Source of the DNA: Halomonas sp. I5-271120
Lineage (GTDB): Bacteria > Pseudomonadota > Gammaproteobacteria > Pseudomonadales > Halomonadaceae
Direction of reading: 5' to 3'
Assembly: GCF_030553075.1 (NCBI RefSeq)
Contig: NZ_CP130701.1
Span: forward strand, 3,748,368 to 3,812,367
Length of the DNA stretch: 64,000 nucleotides
Below, piece after piece: positions 17,936-28,497 of the stretch; position 1 is the stretch's first letter; every line of letters starts with the position of its first letter. Both the position numbers and the translations under genes were made by a program. A model generated the notes under the pieces. It saw only the letters and a list, made by a program, of their open reading frames with translations. It made no database searches and had not been told where the DNA came from.

Positions 17936-18370
17936 CTAGAGCTTGCCGGCCCATGCCTTAGCGGCATGCCACAGCTGTTGATGAACGTGCTGATAGGCTT
18001 CCTCGCTCTTGCGGTAGGGGTCAGGGATCTCCGTCGCATTGCTGTCTAGCCAGTGCCCGAACAGCATCGTCTTGCCGAGTGCTGCCAGTGACAGCTCGCC
18101 CACGGCTAGTCGCTGGCCATGGCTCATCACCAGCACCAAATCCGCCTGCTGCAGCATTTCATGGCTTAGCTGGCGTGCCATATGGCCCGTCACGTCTAGC
18201 CCTTCGGCCTCCGCCAGGCGCCTTGCCACGGGGTCGACTCCTTGACCGGTCATTGCTCCCAACCCTGCCGATTCTACCCGCTTGCCTGGGCATAGCTGCT
18301 TGAGCATGGCGGCGGCCACCGGGCTACGGCAGATATTGCCGCGGCATACCACCAGAACCTGCTCGATCAT
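17936..18370 (-). CDS. Low-molecular-weight protein tyrosine phosphatase (Wzb/Etp-like)
   Basis: This 144-residue phosphatase carries the P-loop VVCRGNICRSPVAAAML (CX5R followed by Ser) at its N-terminus. The general-acid loop DPYRKSEEAY is near the C-terminus, with normal spacing. In polysaccharide loci such enzymes dephosphorylate the Wzc tyrosine kinase. Here the neighbouring Wzz lacks a kinase domain, so the substrate is not evident from the locus. It lies about 275 bp upstream of wzz on the same strand, beyond the ops element, so it may belong to a separate transcript. Confidence 0.9.
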   Translation of the reverse strand: MIEQVLVVCRGNICRSPVAAAMLKQLCPGKRVESAGLGAMTGQGVDPVARRLAEAEGLDVTGHMARQLSHEMLQQADLVLVMSHGQRLAVGELSLAALGKTMLFGHWLDSNATEIPDPYRKSEEAYQHVHQQLWHAAKAWAGKL

Positions 18371-18564
18371 GACCTGAGCTCCCGGGCAGTGTTAGACGAT
18401 GCTATCAACATTCACGGCACTCCCGTCAGCAATGCGCCAGATGGCGGCTGTCTCGTAACTGGATTATAGCGAGCCCAATGGGCGGCCATGTCTGCTTGAG
18501 GGCGGGCGAAAATGGAGACACTTGGAGCACGAAACCCAACTTGCGCTTTACCCCTGAACATGAC

Positions 18565-18598
18565 GCATAAACCCCGGCTCTTGGGCCGGGGTTTATGC
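18565..18598. terminator. Hairpin terminator downstream of sthA
   Basis: A perfect 14-bp inverted repeat (GCATAAACCCCGGC and its complement) with a 6-base loop lies between the sthA stop and the phosphatase gene. The stem is GC-rich at its top and AT-rich at its base, so it could work on either strand. Confidence 0.7.
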
Positions 18599-18634
18599 CT
18601 GAGGGCAATTAGAGGCCTCGCCCTTGAGGTTCGC

Positions 18635-20026
18635 TCAAAACAGGCGGTTCAGGCCGTTCTGGGCAGCTACCCGGTAGGCTTCGGCCATGGTCGGATAGTT
18701 GAAGGTGGTATTGATGAAGTACTTGAGGGTGTTGGCCCCGCCTTCCTGCTGCATGATCGCCTGGCCGATGTGCACGATCTCGGAGGCCTGGTCGCCGAAG
18801 CAGTGGATGCCGAGAATCTCGAGGCTCTCGCGGTGGAAGAGGATCTTGAGCATACCAACGGTGTCGCCGGTGATCTGCGCGCGGGCGGTGTCCTTGAAGA
18901 AGGCCTGCGCCACTTCGTAGGGTACCTTGGCGCCGGTCAGCTCGCGCTCGGTCTTGCCCACCGAGCTGATCTCGGGAATGGTGTAGATGCCGGTCGGGAC
19001 ATCATCAACGAAGCGGAAGTCCTCATCGAGCAGGTCGTCGCTTGCGTTGCGCCCCTGGTCGTAGGCGGCACTGGCGAGGCTCGGCCAGCCAATCACGTCG
19101 CCCACCGCATAAATATGCGGAATCGCGGTACGGTAGTGGTTGTCGACCTGCAGCTGGCCGCGGCCATTGGCCTCCAGGCCGATGTTCTCAAGCCCCAGCT
19201 GGTCGGTATTGCCGGTGCGGCCGTTGGCCCACAGGAAGGCATCGGCGCGCAGCTTCTTGCCGGACTTGAGATGCACGACGACGCCAGACTCGTCGCCCTC
19301 TACCCGTTCATAGTCTTCGTTGTGACGGATCAACGCCCCGTGGTGGCGCAGGTGATAGGACAGCGCGTCGCTGATTTCGTCATCGAGGAAGGACAGCAGG
19401 CGGTCACGGGAGTCGAGCAGGTCGACCTTGACGCCGAGGCCGGAGAAGATCGAGGCATACTCGCTGCCGATCACGCCGGCACCGAAGATGATCAGGGTCC
19501 GCGGCGTGTGTGACAGCCCGAGAACGGTGTCAGAGCAGTAGATACGCGGGTGACGGAAGTCGATATCTGCCGGGCGATATGGGCGCGAGCCGGTCGCGAT
19601 GACGATCTTCTGGGCGTTGATTTCTTCGACGCCTTCGTGGTTATCGCGCACCAACAGGGTGTGCTCATCCTTGAAGCGGGCCACGCCGAAGAACACGTCG
19701 ATACGATTACGGGCATAGAAGGTGGTGCGCATTTCGACCTGCTGGTCGATGGTTACCTGAGAACGCTGCAGCACCTTGGGAAACGAGAACCACCGTGGCT
19801 CGCCGATATCGCGAAACATGCGGTTGGTGTTGAAGGCCATGATCTGCTTGACCTGATGGCGCAGCGCCTTGGAGGGGATGGTCCCCCAGTGGGTGCAGTT
19901 GCCACCCACGGACTGCTGCTTCTCGATGATTGCCACTCGTTTGCCATGCTTCGCGGCGTTGATCGCGGCGCTTTCGCCGGAGGGACCGGTACCGATCACC
20001 ACCACGTCGTAATTATGAACTGCCAT
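18635..20026 (-). CDS. sthA: Soluble pyridine nucleotide transhydrogenase
   Basis: SthA transfers reducing equivalents between NADPH and NAD+ in the cytoplasm, balancing the two pools. The 463-residue flavoprotein has the FAD motif [14 protein letters not shown] at the N-terminus. It is followed by [17 protein letters not shown], where the redox disulphide of related reductases is replaced (only the first Cys remains), as in known SthA proteins. A second dinucleotide motif, [15 protein letters not shown], sits mid-protein, then [16 protein letters not shown]. Full family length. Its position next to nqrM and the nqr operon matches the order I recall for Pseudomonas aeruginosa. Confidence 0.95.
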   Translation of the reverse strand: MAVHNYDVVVIGTGPSGESAAINAAKHGKRVAIIEKQQSVGGNCTHWGTIPSKALRHQVKQIMAFNTNRMFRDIGEPRWFSFPKVLQRSQVTIDQQVEMRTTFYARNRIDVFFGVARFKDEHTLLVRDNHEGVEEINAQKIVIATGSRPYRPADIDFRHPRIYCSDTVLGLSHTPRTLIIFGAGVIGSEYASIFSGLGVKVDLLDSRDRLLSFLDDEISDALSYHLRHHGALIRHNEDYERVEGDESGVVVHLKSGKKLRADAFLWANGRTGNTDQLGLENIGLEANGRGQLQVDNHYRTAIPHIYAVGDVIGWPSLASAAYDQGRNASDDLLDEDFRFVDDVPTGIYTIPEISSVGKTERELTGAKVPYEVAQAFFKDTARAQITGDTVGMLKILFHRESLEILGIHCFGDQASEIVHIGQAIMQQEGGANTLKYFINTTFNYPTMAEAYRVAAQNGLNRLF

Positions 20027-20089
20027 CGTTTCTCCTAGTGCTATGGGTCCCGTCTATGTCTGTCTTGTGCGGCTGAATGCGGCCGTGGC

Positions 20090-20344
20090 TCAGCGCCGGG
20101 TGGCGTCATAGCCAAGGTCCGCGCCACGGCTCTCGTCGCTGGCACGGCGGGCACTGGTGGCCTTTTTGTTCTCTTCTTCGCAGGTCTTGTCGTTGCCGCC
20201 GCAGATATCGCAGCCATTCTTGAGGCCCAGGTTATTGAGCCCGCCACAGGAACCGGCAATAGGCTTGCGACCGAGTATAACGCCGACAGCCATGGCGGCC
20301 ATCAGCAGCAGCATGAAACCAAATACCAAAAACCAGATAGTCAT
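20090..20344 (-). CDS. nqrM: Na+-NQR maturation protein NqrM
   Basis: This 84-residue protein has one N-terminal membrane helix (about residues 3-24), then GRKPIAGSCGGLNNLGLKNG. It carries four Cys at about residues 33, 45, 48 and 55, with CDIC spacing. This fits NqrM, which is needed to insert the Fe centre held between NqrD and NqrE. In many genomes nqrM follows nqrF and apbE; here it follows nqrF after a 230-bp gap with a terminator and no apbE. sthA lies downstream on the same strand. Confidence 0.85.
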   Translation of the reverse strand: MTIWFLVFGFMLLLMAAMAVGVILGRKPIAGSCGGLNNLGLKNGCDICGGNDKTCEEENKKATSARRASDESRGADLGYDATRR

Positions 20345-20501
20345 GGGAGTCTCCTGGACTGCCTCTTCTCTCTTCTAACGTGAGGCAGGCGATGGGGAGT
20401 GAATGGATGTCACTATCACTGCGACCTCGGCTGGCGGCATATAATTCCTGCTGTCGACAGGCGAGGTAACAGTTGATCAAAGAGCGGCTGATAAAAAGGA
20501 G

Positions 20502-20528
20502 CAGGGCCGGCCCAGTGGGCCAGCCCTG
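20502..20528 (-). terminator. Rho-independent terminator after nqrF
   Basis: On the minus strand CAGGGCTGGCCCA pairs with TGGGCCGGCCCTG across a short loop with one mismatch, followed by CTCCTTTTTA. It lies 47 bp after the nqrF stop and separates the nqrA-F transcript from nqrM. Confidence 0.7.
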
Positions 20529-20574
20529 TATCGCAATGGCCTGTTTCGTTAGCGGGCCTCTTTATTGAAGAGTC

Positions 20575-21807
20575 TTAGCCACCGAAATCATCCAAGGCGA
20601 TGTTCTCGGGTTCGACGCCCATATCCAGCAGCATCTTGATCACCGAGGCGTTCATCATGGGCGGCCCGCACATGTAGAACTCGCAGTCCTCGGGAGCCGG
20701 ATGGTCCTTGAGGTACTTGTCAAAGAGCACGTTGTGGATGAAGCCGGTCGGGCCTTCCCAGTTGTCTTCGGGCAGCGGATCCGACAGCGCCAGATGCCAC
20801 TCGAAGTTGTCGTTTTCTTCGGCAAGCTGGTCGAACTCTTCATTGTAGAAGGTCTCGCGCCAGGAGCGCGCACCGTACCAGAACGAGATCTTGCGTTTGG
20901 AGTTCAGACGCTTGAGCTGGTCGAAGATATGGCTGCGCATCGGCGCCATGCCGGCACCACCGCCGACGAAGACCATTTCGGCATCGGTGTCTTTGGCGAA
21001 GAACTCACCGAAGGGACCCATCACCTGCACCTTGTCGCCCGGCTTCAGGTTGAAGACGTAGGTCGACATCAGGCCCGGAGGATGATCGGTGCCGGGCGGC
21101 GGCGTAGCGATACGAATGTTGAACTTGAGCAGGCCGTACTCTTCCGGGTAGTTGGCCATCGAGTAGGCACGGATGACCTCCTCTTCGCTCTTGTGGGAGA
21201 CGTTGAACAGCTCGAACTTCTCCCAGTCGCCCCGGTACTCTTCTTCGATATCGAAGTCGGAGAACTTGATGTCATAGGGCGGCGCCACCAGCTGCACATA
21301 ACCGCCAGCGCGGAAGTCGACTTCCTCGCCGTCGGGCAGCTTGAGGTTGAGCTCCTTGATGAAGGTCGCGACGTTGGGGTTGGAGGTGACCTCGCACTCC
21401 CACTGCTTGACGCCGAAAACCTCTTCGGGAACTTCGATCTTCATGTCCTGCTTCACCGGCACCTGGCAAGAAAGGCGCCAGCCTTCCTTCTTTTCACGCA
21501 TGGTGAAAGCGGATTCCTCGGTCGGCAGGATCCCCCCGCCGCCGTCGGCGACACGGCACTTGCACTGAGCACAGGAGCCGCCGCCGCCACAGGCGGAAGA
21601 CAGGAAAATGCCGTTGGCCGCCAGGGTCTGCAGCAGTTTGCCGCCTGCCTGTGTGCTCAGGGTGTAATCGGGATCGCCATTGATCTCGATGGTCACGTCG
21701 CCGCTGCTGACGAGGCGGCTACGCGCGGCCAGGATGATCCCCACCAGGCCGATAACGACCACGGTGAACATGACCACGCCGAGCAAGATGATATTTGTAT
21801 CAACCAT
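20575..21807 (-). CDS. nqrF: Na+-NQR subunit F (NADH dehydrogenase flavoprotein)
   Basis: NqrF oxidises NADH and passes electrons through FAD to a 2Fe-2S centre, feeding the sodium pump. The protein (410 residues) has an N-terminal membrane helix (about residues 6-28). A plant-type ferredoxin domain follows with [17 protein letters not shown] and a later Cys in RLSCQV. The FNR-like flavin domain includes RAYSMANYP. The NADH domain contains [13 protein letters not shown] and FYMCGPPMM. All four cluster Cys are present. It is the last gene of the nqr operon. Confidence 0.97.
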   Translation of the reverse strand: MVDTNIILLGVVMFTVVVIGLVGIILAARSRLVSSGDVTIEINGDPDYTLSTQAGGKLLQTLAANGIFLSSACGGGGSCAQCKCRVADGGGGILPTEESAFTMREKKEGWRLSCQVPVKQDMKIEVPEEVFGVKQWECEVTSNPNVATFIKELNLKLPDGEEVDFRAGGYVQLVAPPYDIKFSDFDIEEEYRGDWEKFELFNVSHKSEEEVIRAYSMANYPEEYGLLKFNIRIATPPPGTDHPPGLMSTYVFNLKPGDKVQVMGPFGEFFAKDTDAEMVFVGGGAGMAPMRSHIFDQLKRLNSKRKISFWYGARSWRETFYNEEFDQLAEENDNFEWHLALSDPLPEDNWEGPTGFIHNVLFDKYLKDHPAPEDCEFYMCGPPMMNASVIKMLLDMGVEPENIALDDFGG

Positions 21808-21845
21808 GTCGGTTTCCTATTGGTGTTCGTTGCCTGAGGCGGGCC

Positions 21846-22466
21846 TCAGAGCTGGATACCGGAGAAGGACATGAAGCCAAGCGACATCAGACCCACGGTG
21901 ATGAAGGTGATGCCCAGGCCCTGAAGACCGGCCGGCACATCGCTGTACTTGAGCTTCTCGCGAATCCCGGCCAGCGCCGCAATCGCCAGCGCCCAGCCGA
22001 AACCAGCGCCTACGCCATACACCACGGATTCACCGAAGTTGTAGTTACGCTCGGACATGAACAGTGTGGCGCCGAGGATTGCGCAGTTCACCGTGATCAG
22101 CGGCAGGAACACGCCGAGGGCGTTGTAAAGAGCCGGCACGTACTTGTCGAGAAACATCTCGAGAATCTGCACGATAGCCGCGATCACCCCGATGTAGCTC
22201 AGGTAACCGAGGAACGACAGGTCGATGTTCTCGGCCCCACTGACACCGGTCCAGGACAGCGCCCCTTCGTCGAGCAGATAGGTGAGGATCAGGTTATTGA
22301 CCGGCACGGTGATCGCGAGCACCGCGATAACGGCAATGCCCAGGCCCAGCGCAGATGAGACCTTCTTGGAAACCGCCATGAAGGTGCACATGCCCAGGAA
22401 GAAGGCCAGGGCCATGTTTTCGACAAAGACCGAGGCAACGAACAGGCTGAGATAATGTTCGATCAT
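21846..22466 (-). CDS. nqrE: Na+-NQR subunit E
   Basis: This 206-residue membrane subunit has about six helices. It starts [20 protein letters not shown], the invariant NqrE opening, with [13 protein letters not shown] in the first helix pair, where the Cys is one of the ligands for the NqrD/E iron centre. [12 protein letters not shown] supplies the other conserved Cys. It forms the inverted-topology pair with NqrD in the electron and Na+ path. Its start directly abuts the nqrD stop. Confidence 0.96.
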   Translation of the reverse strand: MIEHYLSLFVASVFVENMALAFFLGMCTFMAVSKKVSSALGLGIAVIAVLAITVPVNNLILTYLLDEGALSWTGVSGAENIDLSFLGYLSYIGVIAAIVQILEMFLDKYVPALYNALGVFLPLITVNCAILGATLFMSERNYNFGESVVYGVGAGFGWALAIAALAGIREKLKYSDVPAGLQGLGITFITVGLMSLGFMSFSGIQL

Positions 22467-23135
22467 TTACACGGCCTCCTTCGGCTGTGTGTTGTGCTTC
22501 ATCTGGAACTGATTCTCTTCAATCTGTTCCGGCTGCAAGCTACGCATCACCCAGATGATCAGGCCGATGACGAAGAACGCCGACGGCGGCAGCAGCATCA
22601 GGCCGTTGGGCACGTACCAGCCGCCGTCCTGAACGGGCGTCAGTACAGTCATACCGAACAGGCTGCCCGAACCGAGCAGTTCGCGGAAGAAGGCCACCAC
22701 CATCAGGATGAAGCCATAGCCCAGACCGTTACCCACGCCGTCGAGGAACGACAGCACCGGGCCATTCTGCATGGCAAAGCCCTCGGCACGGCCCATCACG
22801 ATGCAGTTGGTGATGATCAGGCCAACGAACACCGACAGCTGCTTGGACATCTCATAGGCGTAAGCCTTCAGCACCTGATCGACCACGATCACCAGCGAGG
22901 CGATGATGGTCATCTGCACGATGATGCGGATCGAGGACGGAATGTGATTGCGGATCAGTGAAACGAACATGCTCGAAAATGCCGTGACCGCGATCACTGC
23001 CAATGCCATGACCAGCGACACGCTCATGCTGCTGGTCACCGCCAGCGCCGAGCAGATCCCGAGGATCTGCAGCGCGATCGGGTTATTCTTGAAGATCGGC
23101 GTGATCAGCACGCCTTTGGGGGTTGCAGCTGACAT
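22467..23135 (-). CDS. nqrD: Na+-NQR subunit D
   Basis: This 222-residue membrane subunit has about six helices. Conserved blocks are [20 protein letters not shown], with an iron-centre Cys, and [20 protein letters not shown], with the second Cys. PFxxN-type loops and ending residues are normal. It pairs with NqrE. It is spaced 2 bp from nqrC and directly joins nqrE, so the operon is tightly packed. Confidence 0.96.
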   Translation of the reverse strand: MSAATPKGVLITPIFKNNPIALQILGICSALAVTSSMSVSLVMALAVIAVTAFSSMFVSLIRNHIPSSIRIIVQMTIIASLVIVVDQVLKAYAYEMSKQLSVFVGLIITNCIVMGRAEGFAMQNGPVLSFLDGVGNGLGYGFILMVVAFFRELLGSGSLFGMTVLTPVQDGGWYVPNGLMLLPPSAFFVIGLIIWVMRSLQPEQIEENQFQMKHNTQPKEAV

Positions 23136-23137
23136 GC

Positions 23138-23917
23138 TCAGGCTCCTTCTTCAGAAGAATCGCGGTACTTGGCGAGATACTGGCCGAAGCCTTGCTCGCT
23201 AAGCCAGAACTGCACCAGGTTGGTCACGCCCTTGCTGGTCAGGGAAGCCCCTGACAGCGCATCGACCTCGGTGGGTTTGCTGGCACCACCTTTGACGAGT
23301 GCGATTTCCGGGCGGCCCTGGCCCACTTCACCATCGGCGTAGACTTGCTTGCCATCCCACTGGGCCTTCCATTTCGGGTTATCGACTTCGCCGCCCAGCC
23401 CCGGTGTCTCGGAGTGAGAATAGAAGGTGATTCCCTCGATGGTGTTGCCATCGCCTTTCAGCGCCAGATAACCGCGCATCAGCCCCCAAAGGCCCTGGCC
23501 ACGAATGGGCAGGATAATCTTCTCGGGATCGGCCGGATCCCCGACCAGGTAAACCACCGAAAAGTTTTCCTGACGCGACAGACCGGCGATATCCTTCTCG
23601 CCAGACAGGGTCCGCGACTGAGCAGGATCACGAGCGGCACTGAAGCCGTCGTAACGCTCAGGGTCAACCTCATCGGTATATTCACCGGTGCGCAGATCGA
23701 CAGCACGCGCGGTCACCTGTTCGAACTGCTTGGTGATCGACTCGCCTTCCTCATAGAGGCCCGCTACCTGGAGGATATTCGACTTGCGGTCGGCCTCCTG
23801 GTTGAACGCTTGCAGCGGACGCAGTGCAACCGCGGCAGTAGACACGATTACCGAGCAGACGATGCACAGCGCGAAGGCGACGATCAGCGTCTTCTTGATG
23901 GAGTTGTTACTCGCCAT
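23138..23917 (-). CDS. nqrC: Na+-NQR subunit C
   Basis: This 259-residue subunit has a single N-terminal membrane helix (about residues 9-31) and a periplasmic FMN domain. The motif [10 protein letters not shown] near residues 219-228 carries the Thr that is covalently linked to FMN by the flavin transferase Apb[13 protein letters not shown] and [10 protein letters not shown] are also family-typical. It overlaps nqrB by one base. apbE, needed for this flavinylation, is not in the window. Confidence 0.96.
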   Translation of the reverse strand: MASNNSIKKTLIVAFALCIVCSVIVSTAAVALRPLQAFNQEADRKSNILQVAGLYEEGESITKQFEQVTARAVDLRTGEYTDEVDPERYDGFSAARDPAQSRTLSGEKDIAGLSRQENFSVVYLVGDPADPEKIILPIRGQGLWGLMRGYLALKGDGNTIEGITFYSHSETPGLGGEVDNPKWKAQWDGKQVYADGEVGQGRPEIALVKGGASKPTEVDALSGASLTSKGVTNLVQFWLSEQGFGQYLAKYRDSSEEGA

Positions 23918-25143
23918 CAGGCACTCTCCTCAGCCATGGCACCAGTACGCTGCTGGCGGCGCTTGATGTTGGCCTGGACAAAGAAATGGTCAATCAGCGG
24001 GGCGAACAGGTTGGCGAACAGAATGGCCAGCATGATGCCCTCGGGGAAGGCCGGGTTCACGACACGGATCAGTACCGTCATCACGCCGATCAGCGCGCCG
24101 AAGGCGAAGCGACCCTTGTTGGTCATGGAGGCGGAGACCGGGTCGGTCGCCATGAACACCATGCCGAAGGCGAAGCCGCCCACTACCAGGTGCCAGTACC
24201 AGGGCATGGCGAACATGGCATTGGTATCGGAGCCGATGGCATTGAACAGGAAACTGGTGGCTACCATGCCGAGAAATACGCCCAGCATGATTCGCCAGGA
24301 GGCGATGCGAGTCCATAGCAGCACCGCGGCACCAATGAGGATCGCCAGCGTCGACGTCTCACCGATGGAGCCCGGGATGTAACCGAGGAAGGCATCCCAC
24401 CAGCTGAACTGACTCGTCAGTGCCGACATGCCGCTCTGGAAAGCGGTGGACAGCGCCGTGGCACCTGTATAACCGTCAGCCGCGACCCAGACGTTTTCGC
24501 CCGAGATCTGCGCCGGATAGGCGAAATACAGGAAAGCACGGGCGGTAAGTGCCGGGTTCAGGAAGTTCTTGCCGGTGCCGCCGAAGATCTCCTTGCCGAT
24601 CACGATGCCGAAGGTGATACCCAGCGCGACCTGCCACAGCGGAATGGTCGCCGGCAGAATCAACGCGAACAGCACCGAGGAGACGAAGAAGCCTTCGTTG
24701 ACCTCATGACCGCGCTTGATGGCGAACAATACTTCCCAGAAACCGCCAACCACGAAGGTTACCAGATAGATCGGCAGGAAGTAGGTCGCGCCCAGCACGA
24801 AGTTGGACCAGACGTTGCTTACATCATGGCCACCGGCCAGCAGCATCAGGATGGCTTCGCGCCAGCCGCCCATGGAAGCATAACCATCGGCGATGGCGGC
24901 ATTGGCCTGCCAGCCGGCGTTCCACATACCGAAGAACATCGCCGGGAAGGTACACATCCAGACGGTGATCATGATGCGTTTGAGATCGACACCATCACGG
25001 ATGTGAGCCGTGGTCTTGGTGACGCTGGGCGGCGCATAGAAGATCGTGTCGACGGCTTCGAAGAGCGGATAGAACTGCTCGTACTTACCACCCTTGTGAA
25101 AGTGCGGCTCGAGATTATCGAGTGTCTGTCGGATTCCCATCAT
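23917..25143 (-). CDS. nqrB: Na+-NQR subunit B
   Basis: This 408-residue integral membrane subunit has about ten helices. It holds the second covalently bound FMN at the Thr in [13 protein letters not shown], plus riboflavin, and forms much of the Na+ channel. The opening [13 protein letters not shown], followed by [16 protein letters not shown], is typical. [19 protein letters not shown] is highly conserved. It is coupled to nqrA by a one-base overlap. Confidence 0.97.
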   Translation of the reverse strand: MMGIRQTLDNLEPHFHKGGKYEQFYPLFEAVDTIFYAPPSVTKTTAHIRDGVDLKRIMITVWMCTFPAMFFGMWNAGWQANAAIADGYASMGGWREAILMLLAGGHDVSNVWSNFVLGATYFLPIYLVTFVVGGFWEVLFAIKRGHEVNEGFFVSSVLFALILPATIPLWQVALGITFGIVIGKEIFGGTGKNFLNPALTARAFLYFAYPAQISGENVWVAADGYTGATALSTAFQSGMSALTSQFSWWDAFLGYIPGSIGETSTLAILIGAAVLLWTRIASWRIMLGVFLGMVATSFLFNAIGSDTNAMFAMPWYWHLVVGGFAFGMVFMATDPVSASMTNKGRFAFGALIGVMTVLIRVVNPAFPEGIMLAILFANLFAPLIDHFFVQANIKRRQQRTGAMAEESA

Positions 25144-26495
25144 CAGGCCTCTTTCTCGATGGTAGTGAGGTTGTCACGCAGGATGGGACCGTACTCATAT
25201 TTGCCCGGGCACACGTAGGTGCACAGCGCCAGGTCCTCTTCATCCAACTCCAGACACCCCAACTGCATGGCGGACTCAATGTCGCCGACGATCAGCGAAC
25301 GCAGCAGCTGGGTAGGCAGGATATCCAGCGGCATGACGGTCTCGTAGTTGCCAACCGGCACCATGGCACGCTCGGAGCCGTTGGTAGAGGTGTCGGGGGC
25401 GTACTTCTTGAGGCCGAGGATCTTCGACAGATAGATACCCATGACCGAGTGCCGGTTGGCACCGGGCGACAGCCAGCCCATGAAGGCGCGCTTGTTGCCC
25501 TCTTCCAACAGGCTCAGCTGGTTGTGGAAGCGACCCACATAACGCAGCGCGCCTTCGGCGATCGCGCCAGCGAATACTGAGCCAGAGATCACGCGCGTAT
25601 CGTCAGGCGCCTTGACCTCGCCGGCCAGCAGCTCATCGGTGCTGGCACCGATGCGAGTGCGCAGCAGGCGCGGATTCTCGGCCCGCGGCCCGCCAATCGC
25701 GATCACGCGGCTGACGTCCAGCGTGCCCTCTGCGAACATCTTGCCGAAGGCGATCACATCCTGATAGCCGATGTGCCAGACCTTCTTGTTCAGCGCCACC
25801 GGTGACAGGTAATGGATATGGGTCCCCACCAGGCCGGCCGGATGCGGGCCGCCAAAGCTCTCGACCTGGACCTGGTCCACGTTGCTGCCCGGAAGCTTGG
25901 CGTCAGGTGCCTGGCAAAGGAAGACCTTACCTTCGGTGAGCCTTGACAGCACCTTGAGACCGTTCTCGAACGCCTCGGGTGCCTCATTGATAATGACGGC
26001 AGGATCCGGGCTGAGCGGATGGGTGTCGACGGCAGTGACAAAAATGCTTTCCGGCACGGCGTCGAGTGCTGGCGTGCGAGAGAACGGGCGCGTGCGCAGT
26101 GCCGTCCAGAGACCCGACTCGACGAGCTGGTCAACCACCACCTGACGGTCGAGGCTGGCGAGCTTACCGGCGTCATGGGCGGTGAACTCGACGGCCTCTT
26201 CGGTTTTTTCATCAACCTTGATCACCACAGACAGCAGCTTGCGCTTCTCCCCGCGGTTGATCGCTACGACTTCACCTGCCGCCGGCGCAGTAAAACGCAC
26301 GCCGTCGATTTTCTTATCGGTGAAGAGCAGCTGGCCTAGTTTGACGCTATCCCCCTCCCGGACCTCCATGGTCGGCTTCATGCCAACATAGTCGGTGCCC
26401 AGGATGGCCACGTGACGAACCGGGCGCGCATCCTCGATGCGCTGCTCGGGCGCCCCCGCGATGGGGAGATCCAGGCCTCGTTTGACTTCGATCAT
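25143..26495 (-). CDS. nqrA: Na+-NQR subunit A
   Basis: This 450-residue peripheral subunit binds ubiquinone at the cytoplasmic side of the complex. It starts [18 protein letters not shown], the family signature, followed by [19 protein letters not shown] in the barrel-sandwich domain. The central SLBB-like region and C-terminal [16 protein letters not shown] are present. It is the first gene of the operon; the upstream 540 bp contain the likely promoter and a palindrome at 26665-26678. Confidence 0.97.
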   Translation of the reverse strand: MIEVKRGLDLPIAGAPEQRIEDARPVRHVAILGTDYVGMKPTMEVREGDSVKLGQLLFTDKKIDGVRFTAPAAGEVVAINRGEKRKLLSVVIKVDEKTEEAVEFTAHDAGKLASLDRQVVVDQLVESGLWTALRTRPFSRTPALDAVPESIFVTAVDTHPLSPDPAVIINEAPEAFENGLKVLSRLTEGKVFLCQAPDAKLPGSNVDQVQVESFGGPHPAGLVGTHIHYLSPVALNKKVWHIGYQDVIAFGKMFAEGTLDVSRVIAIGGPRAENPRLLRTRIGASTDELLAGEVKAPDDTRVISGSVFAGAIAEGALRYVGRFHNQLSLLEEGNKRAFMGWLSPGANRHSVMGIYLSKILGLKKYAPDTSTNGSERAMVPVGNYETVMPLDILPTQLLRSLIVGDIESAMQLGCLELDEEDLALCTYVCPGKYEYGPILRDNLTTIEKEA

Positions 26496-26939
26496 AGACT
26501 CGCCCAGTTATCGGCTCTGATGTGTCAGGAAAGAGGTTCGAAACACGCGTTAGCCCCGGGCCAGTGGATTGGCGCCAAGGATTACGGTCACGGCGTTCGA
26601 ATTCTTTTCTTATCAGAAGGTTGTCAGTTCGGCCCGCGACGCACGGACCGCCCCTAAAATCTCGGTCATTATAATGACATGCGAAACGAAAGGCCACACG
26701 ACCTAAGGTAGCAGCCAGACAGGGGGCAGCAACGCAGACGGCCTTCAAGGCAGGGAAAAAGGCTTCTGTGTCAGATAGTTAGGCGAAATAGCTAGAGGAG
26801 AAAAATCAGGCAAGATAGCGAATTGAGCAAGACAGTCGATCAAAACAGGCGAGCAAAGCAGGCGAACGAGAGAGGCGCTATAGCCAGTGGTGGTTGCCGG
26901 GCGACGCAGAAGCCACCGGCATATGCGTCGATGAAGAAA
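26496..26939. other. Intergenic region between nqrA and gap
   Basis: No credible gene was seen. The region should contain the nqr promoter. It also holds degenerate short repeats at 26790-26875, based on AGGCGA, GCAAAGC and AGGCGAACGA variants. Confidence 0.5.
26665..26678. promoter_or_regulatory. Perfect 14-bp palindrome with embedded -10 element
   Basis: GTCATTATAATGAC is perfectly self-complementary and contains TATAAT on both strands. It lies 170 bp upstream of nqrA. It could be an operator laid over the nqr -10 box; no clear -35 box was found, so the promoter call is weak. Confidence 0.35.
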
Positions 26940-26964
26940 GCGCCCGAGCGCTGGGCTCGGGCGC
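26940..26964 (-). terminator. Rho-independent terminator after gap
   Basis: A 10-bp perfect stem (GCGCCCGAGC and its complement) with a 5-base loop is followed on the minus strand by TTTCTTC. It lies 70 bp after the gap stop. Confidence 0.75.
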
Positions 26965-27003
26965 AGGGTGCTCTTAACCCCGTTTCACTCAGTTCCGGTG
27001 CGC

Positions 27004-27047
27004 TTAATCCCGGTTCGTTTAATCTCGGTTCGTTTAATCCCGGTTCA
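27004..27047. repeat. Three 14-15 bp tandem repeats over the gap stop codon
   Basis: Three near-identical copies of TTTAATCCCGGTTCG run head to tail and overlap the last codons and stop of gap (27034). The last copy encodes the protein tail MNRD. Similar short tandem repeats occur at several other gene ends in this window. Confidence 0.8.
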
Positions 27048-28497
27048 TCGGAAAAGCCAGGAAGCTGACGTTGGACATGTGCTGCAGAATGCGCACCACC
27101 TGGCAGCTGTAGCCGAACTCGTTGTCGTACCACACGTAGACCACGGCATTCTTGCCATCGGCGATGGTGGCCTTGGCGTCGACGATACCGGCGTGACGAT
27201 TGCCCACGAAGTCGGACGAGACCACTTCCGTGGAGTCAACGAAGTCGATCTGCTTCTGCATCGGCGAGTGAATCGCCATGCGCCGCAGGTAATCGTTGAG
27301 TGCCTGAGCGTCGGTTTCCTGATGAAGATTCAGATTGAGAATCGCCATCGAGACGTTGGGGGTCGGAACACGAATGGCATTGCCGGTCAGCTTGCCCGTC
27401 AGCTCCGGCAGCGCCTTGGCCACGGCCTTGGCGGCACCGGTCTCGGTAAGCACCATGTTGAGCGGTGCACTGCGGCCGCGACGATCACCCTTGTGATAAT
27501 TGTCGATCAGGTTCTGATCGTTGGTGTAGGAGTGCACCGTCTCGACATGGCCATGCTCGATGCCAAACTTGTCATTGAGCGCCTTGAGCACCGGCACGAT
27601 GGCGTTGGTGGTACAGGACGCCGCAGACACGATGCGATCTTCACGCGCGATATCGGTATGGTTGATGCCATATACCACGTTCTTGACATCACCCTTGCCC
27701 GGCGCGGTCAGCAGCGCCTTGGACACACCCTTGCAGGCCAGGTGCTGCCCCAGGCCTTCTTCGTCGCGCCACATGCCGGTGTTATCCACCACGATGGCAT
27801 TGTCGATGCCGTAGGTGGTGTAATCGATTTCGCTGGGCTCGTTGGCGTAAATCACCTTGATGTAGTTGCCATTGACGATCATGGCGCTGTTGTCGTGATC
27901 GACGCTGATGGTGCCGGAGAAAGGCCCGTGCACGGAGTCACGGCGCAGCAGACTGGCGCGTTTCTCCAGATCCTTGGCCAGATCACCCCGACCCCGTACC
28001 ACGATGGCCCGCAGCCTCAGCAGGTTACCGCCGCCGGCCTTCTCGACCAGGATGCGTGCCAGGATGCGGCCGATGCGACCGAAGCCGTACAGCACCACGT
28101 CCTTGGGCTCGCCATTGCCCTTCACCTTACAGTGAGCGCCGACGATCTCGGCAAGCTCCTGCTCGAGAAAAGCAGTGACATCATCAATCTCGCTATGCTT
28201 GAAGGCCACGGCCAACTTGCCGATATCAACGTGGGCCGGCCCCAGGTTCAGCTCGGTCATCGCCTTGACCAGCGGGAAGGTATCCCGCACGGAAAGCTCG
28301 GTACCCTCGACCTTCTTGACGAAGCGATGGTCCTTGAGGATGCGAATCACCGACTGGTTGATCAGCGAACGGCCGAACAGCGAAGTAACGATGTTGTACT
28401 GACGATACAGCTTGCCCAGCAGCGGAATCATTTCCTCGGCCAGGGCTTCGTTGTTCTGCCATTCCTCAAAGACGGTATCGAGCATCTGCTGACTCAC
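27034..28497 (-). CDS. gap: Glyceraldehyde-3-phosphate dehydrogenase, long form
   Basis: This 487-residue enzyme is about 150 residues longer than classical GAPDH. The extension is N-terminal (residues 1-130) and precedes the NAD motif VLYGFGRIGRILAR. The catalytic ASCTTNAIVPVLKAL has its Cys near residue 295. HSYTNDQNLIDNYHKGDRRGRSAP and VWYDNEFGYSCQVVR are normal GAPDH blocks. Long forms of this type are known in Pseudomonas beside mfd, as here, and may favour the gluconeogenic direction; the direction is an inference. It is transcribed divergently from mfd. Confidence 0.9.
   Translation of the reverse strand: MSQQMLDTVFEEWQNNEALAEEMIPLLGKLYRQYNIVTSLFGRSLINQSVIRILKDHRFVKKVEGTELSVRDTFPLVKAMTELNLGPAHVDIGKLAVAFKHSEIDDVTAFLEQELAEIVGAHCKVKGNGEPKDVVLYGFGRIGRILARILVEKAGGGNLLRLRAIVVRGRGDLAKDLEKRASLLRRDSVHGPFSGTISVDHDNSAMIVNGNYIKVIYANEPSEIDYTTYGIDNAIVVDNTGMWRDEEGLGQHLACKGVSKALLTAPGKGDVKNVVYGINHTDIAREDRIVSAASCTTNAIVPVLKALNDKFGIEHGHVETVHSYTNDQNLIDNYHKGDRRGRSAPLNMVLTETGAAKAVAKALPELTGKLTGNAIRVPTPNVSMAILNLNLHQETDAQALNDYLRRMAIHSPMQKQIDFVDSTEVVSSDFVGNRHAGIVDAKATIADGKNAVVYVWYDNEFGYSCQVVRILQHMSNVSFLAFPMNRD

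Noticed and set aside
23345..24382. Long plus-strand open frame opposite nqrB and nqrC
   Set aside because: It is the antisense shadow of well-conserved nqr genes in GC-rich DNA; no family similarity.
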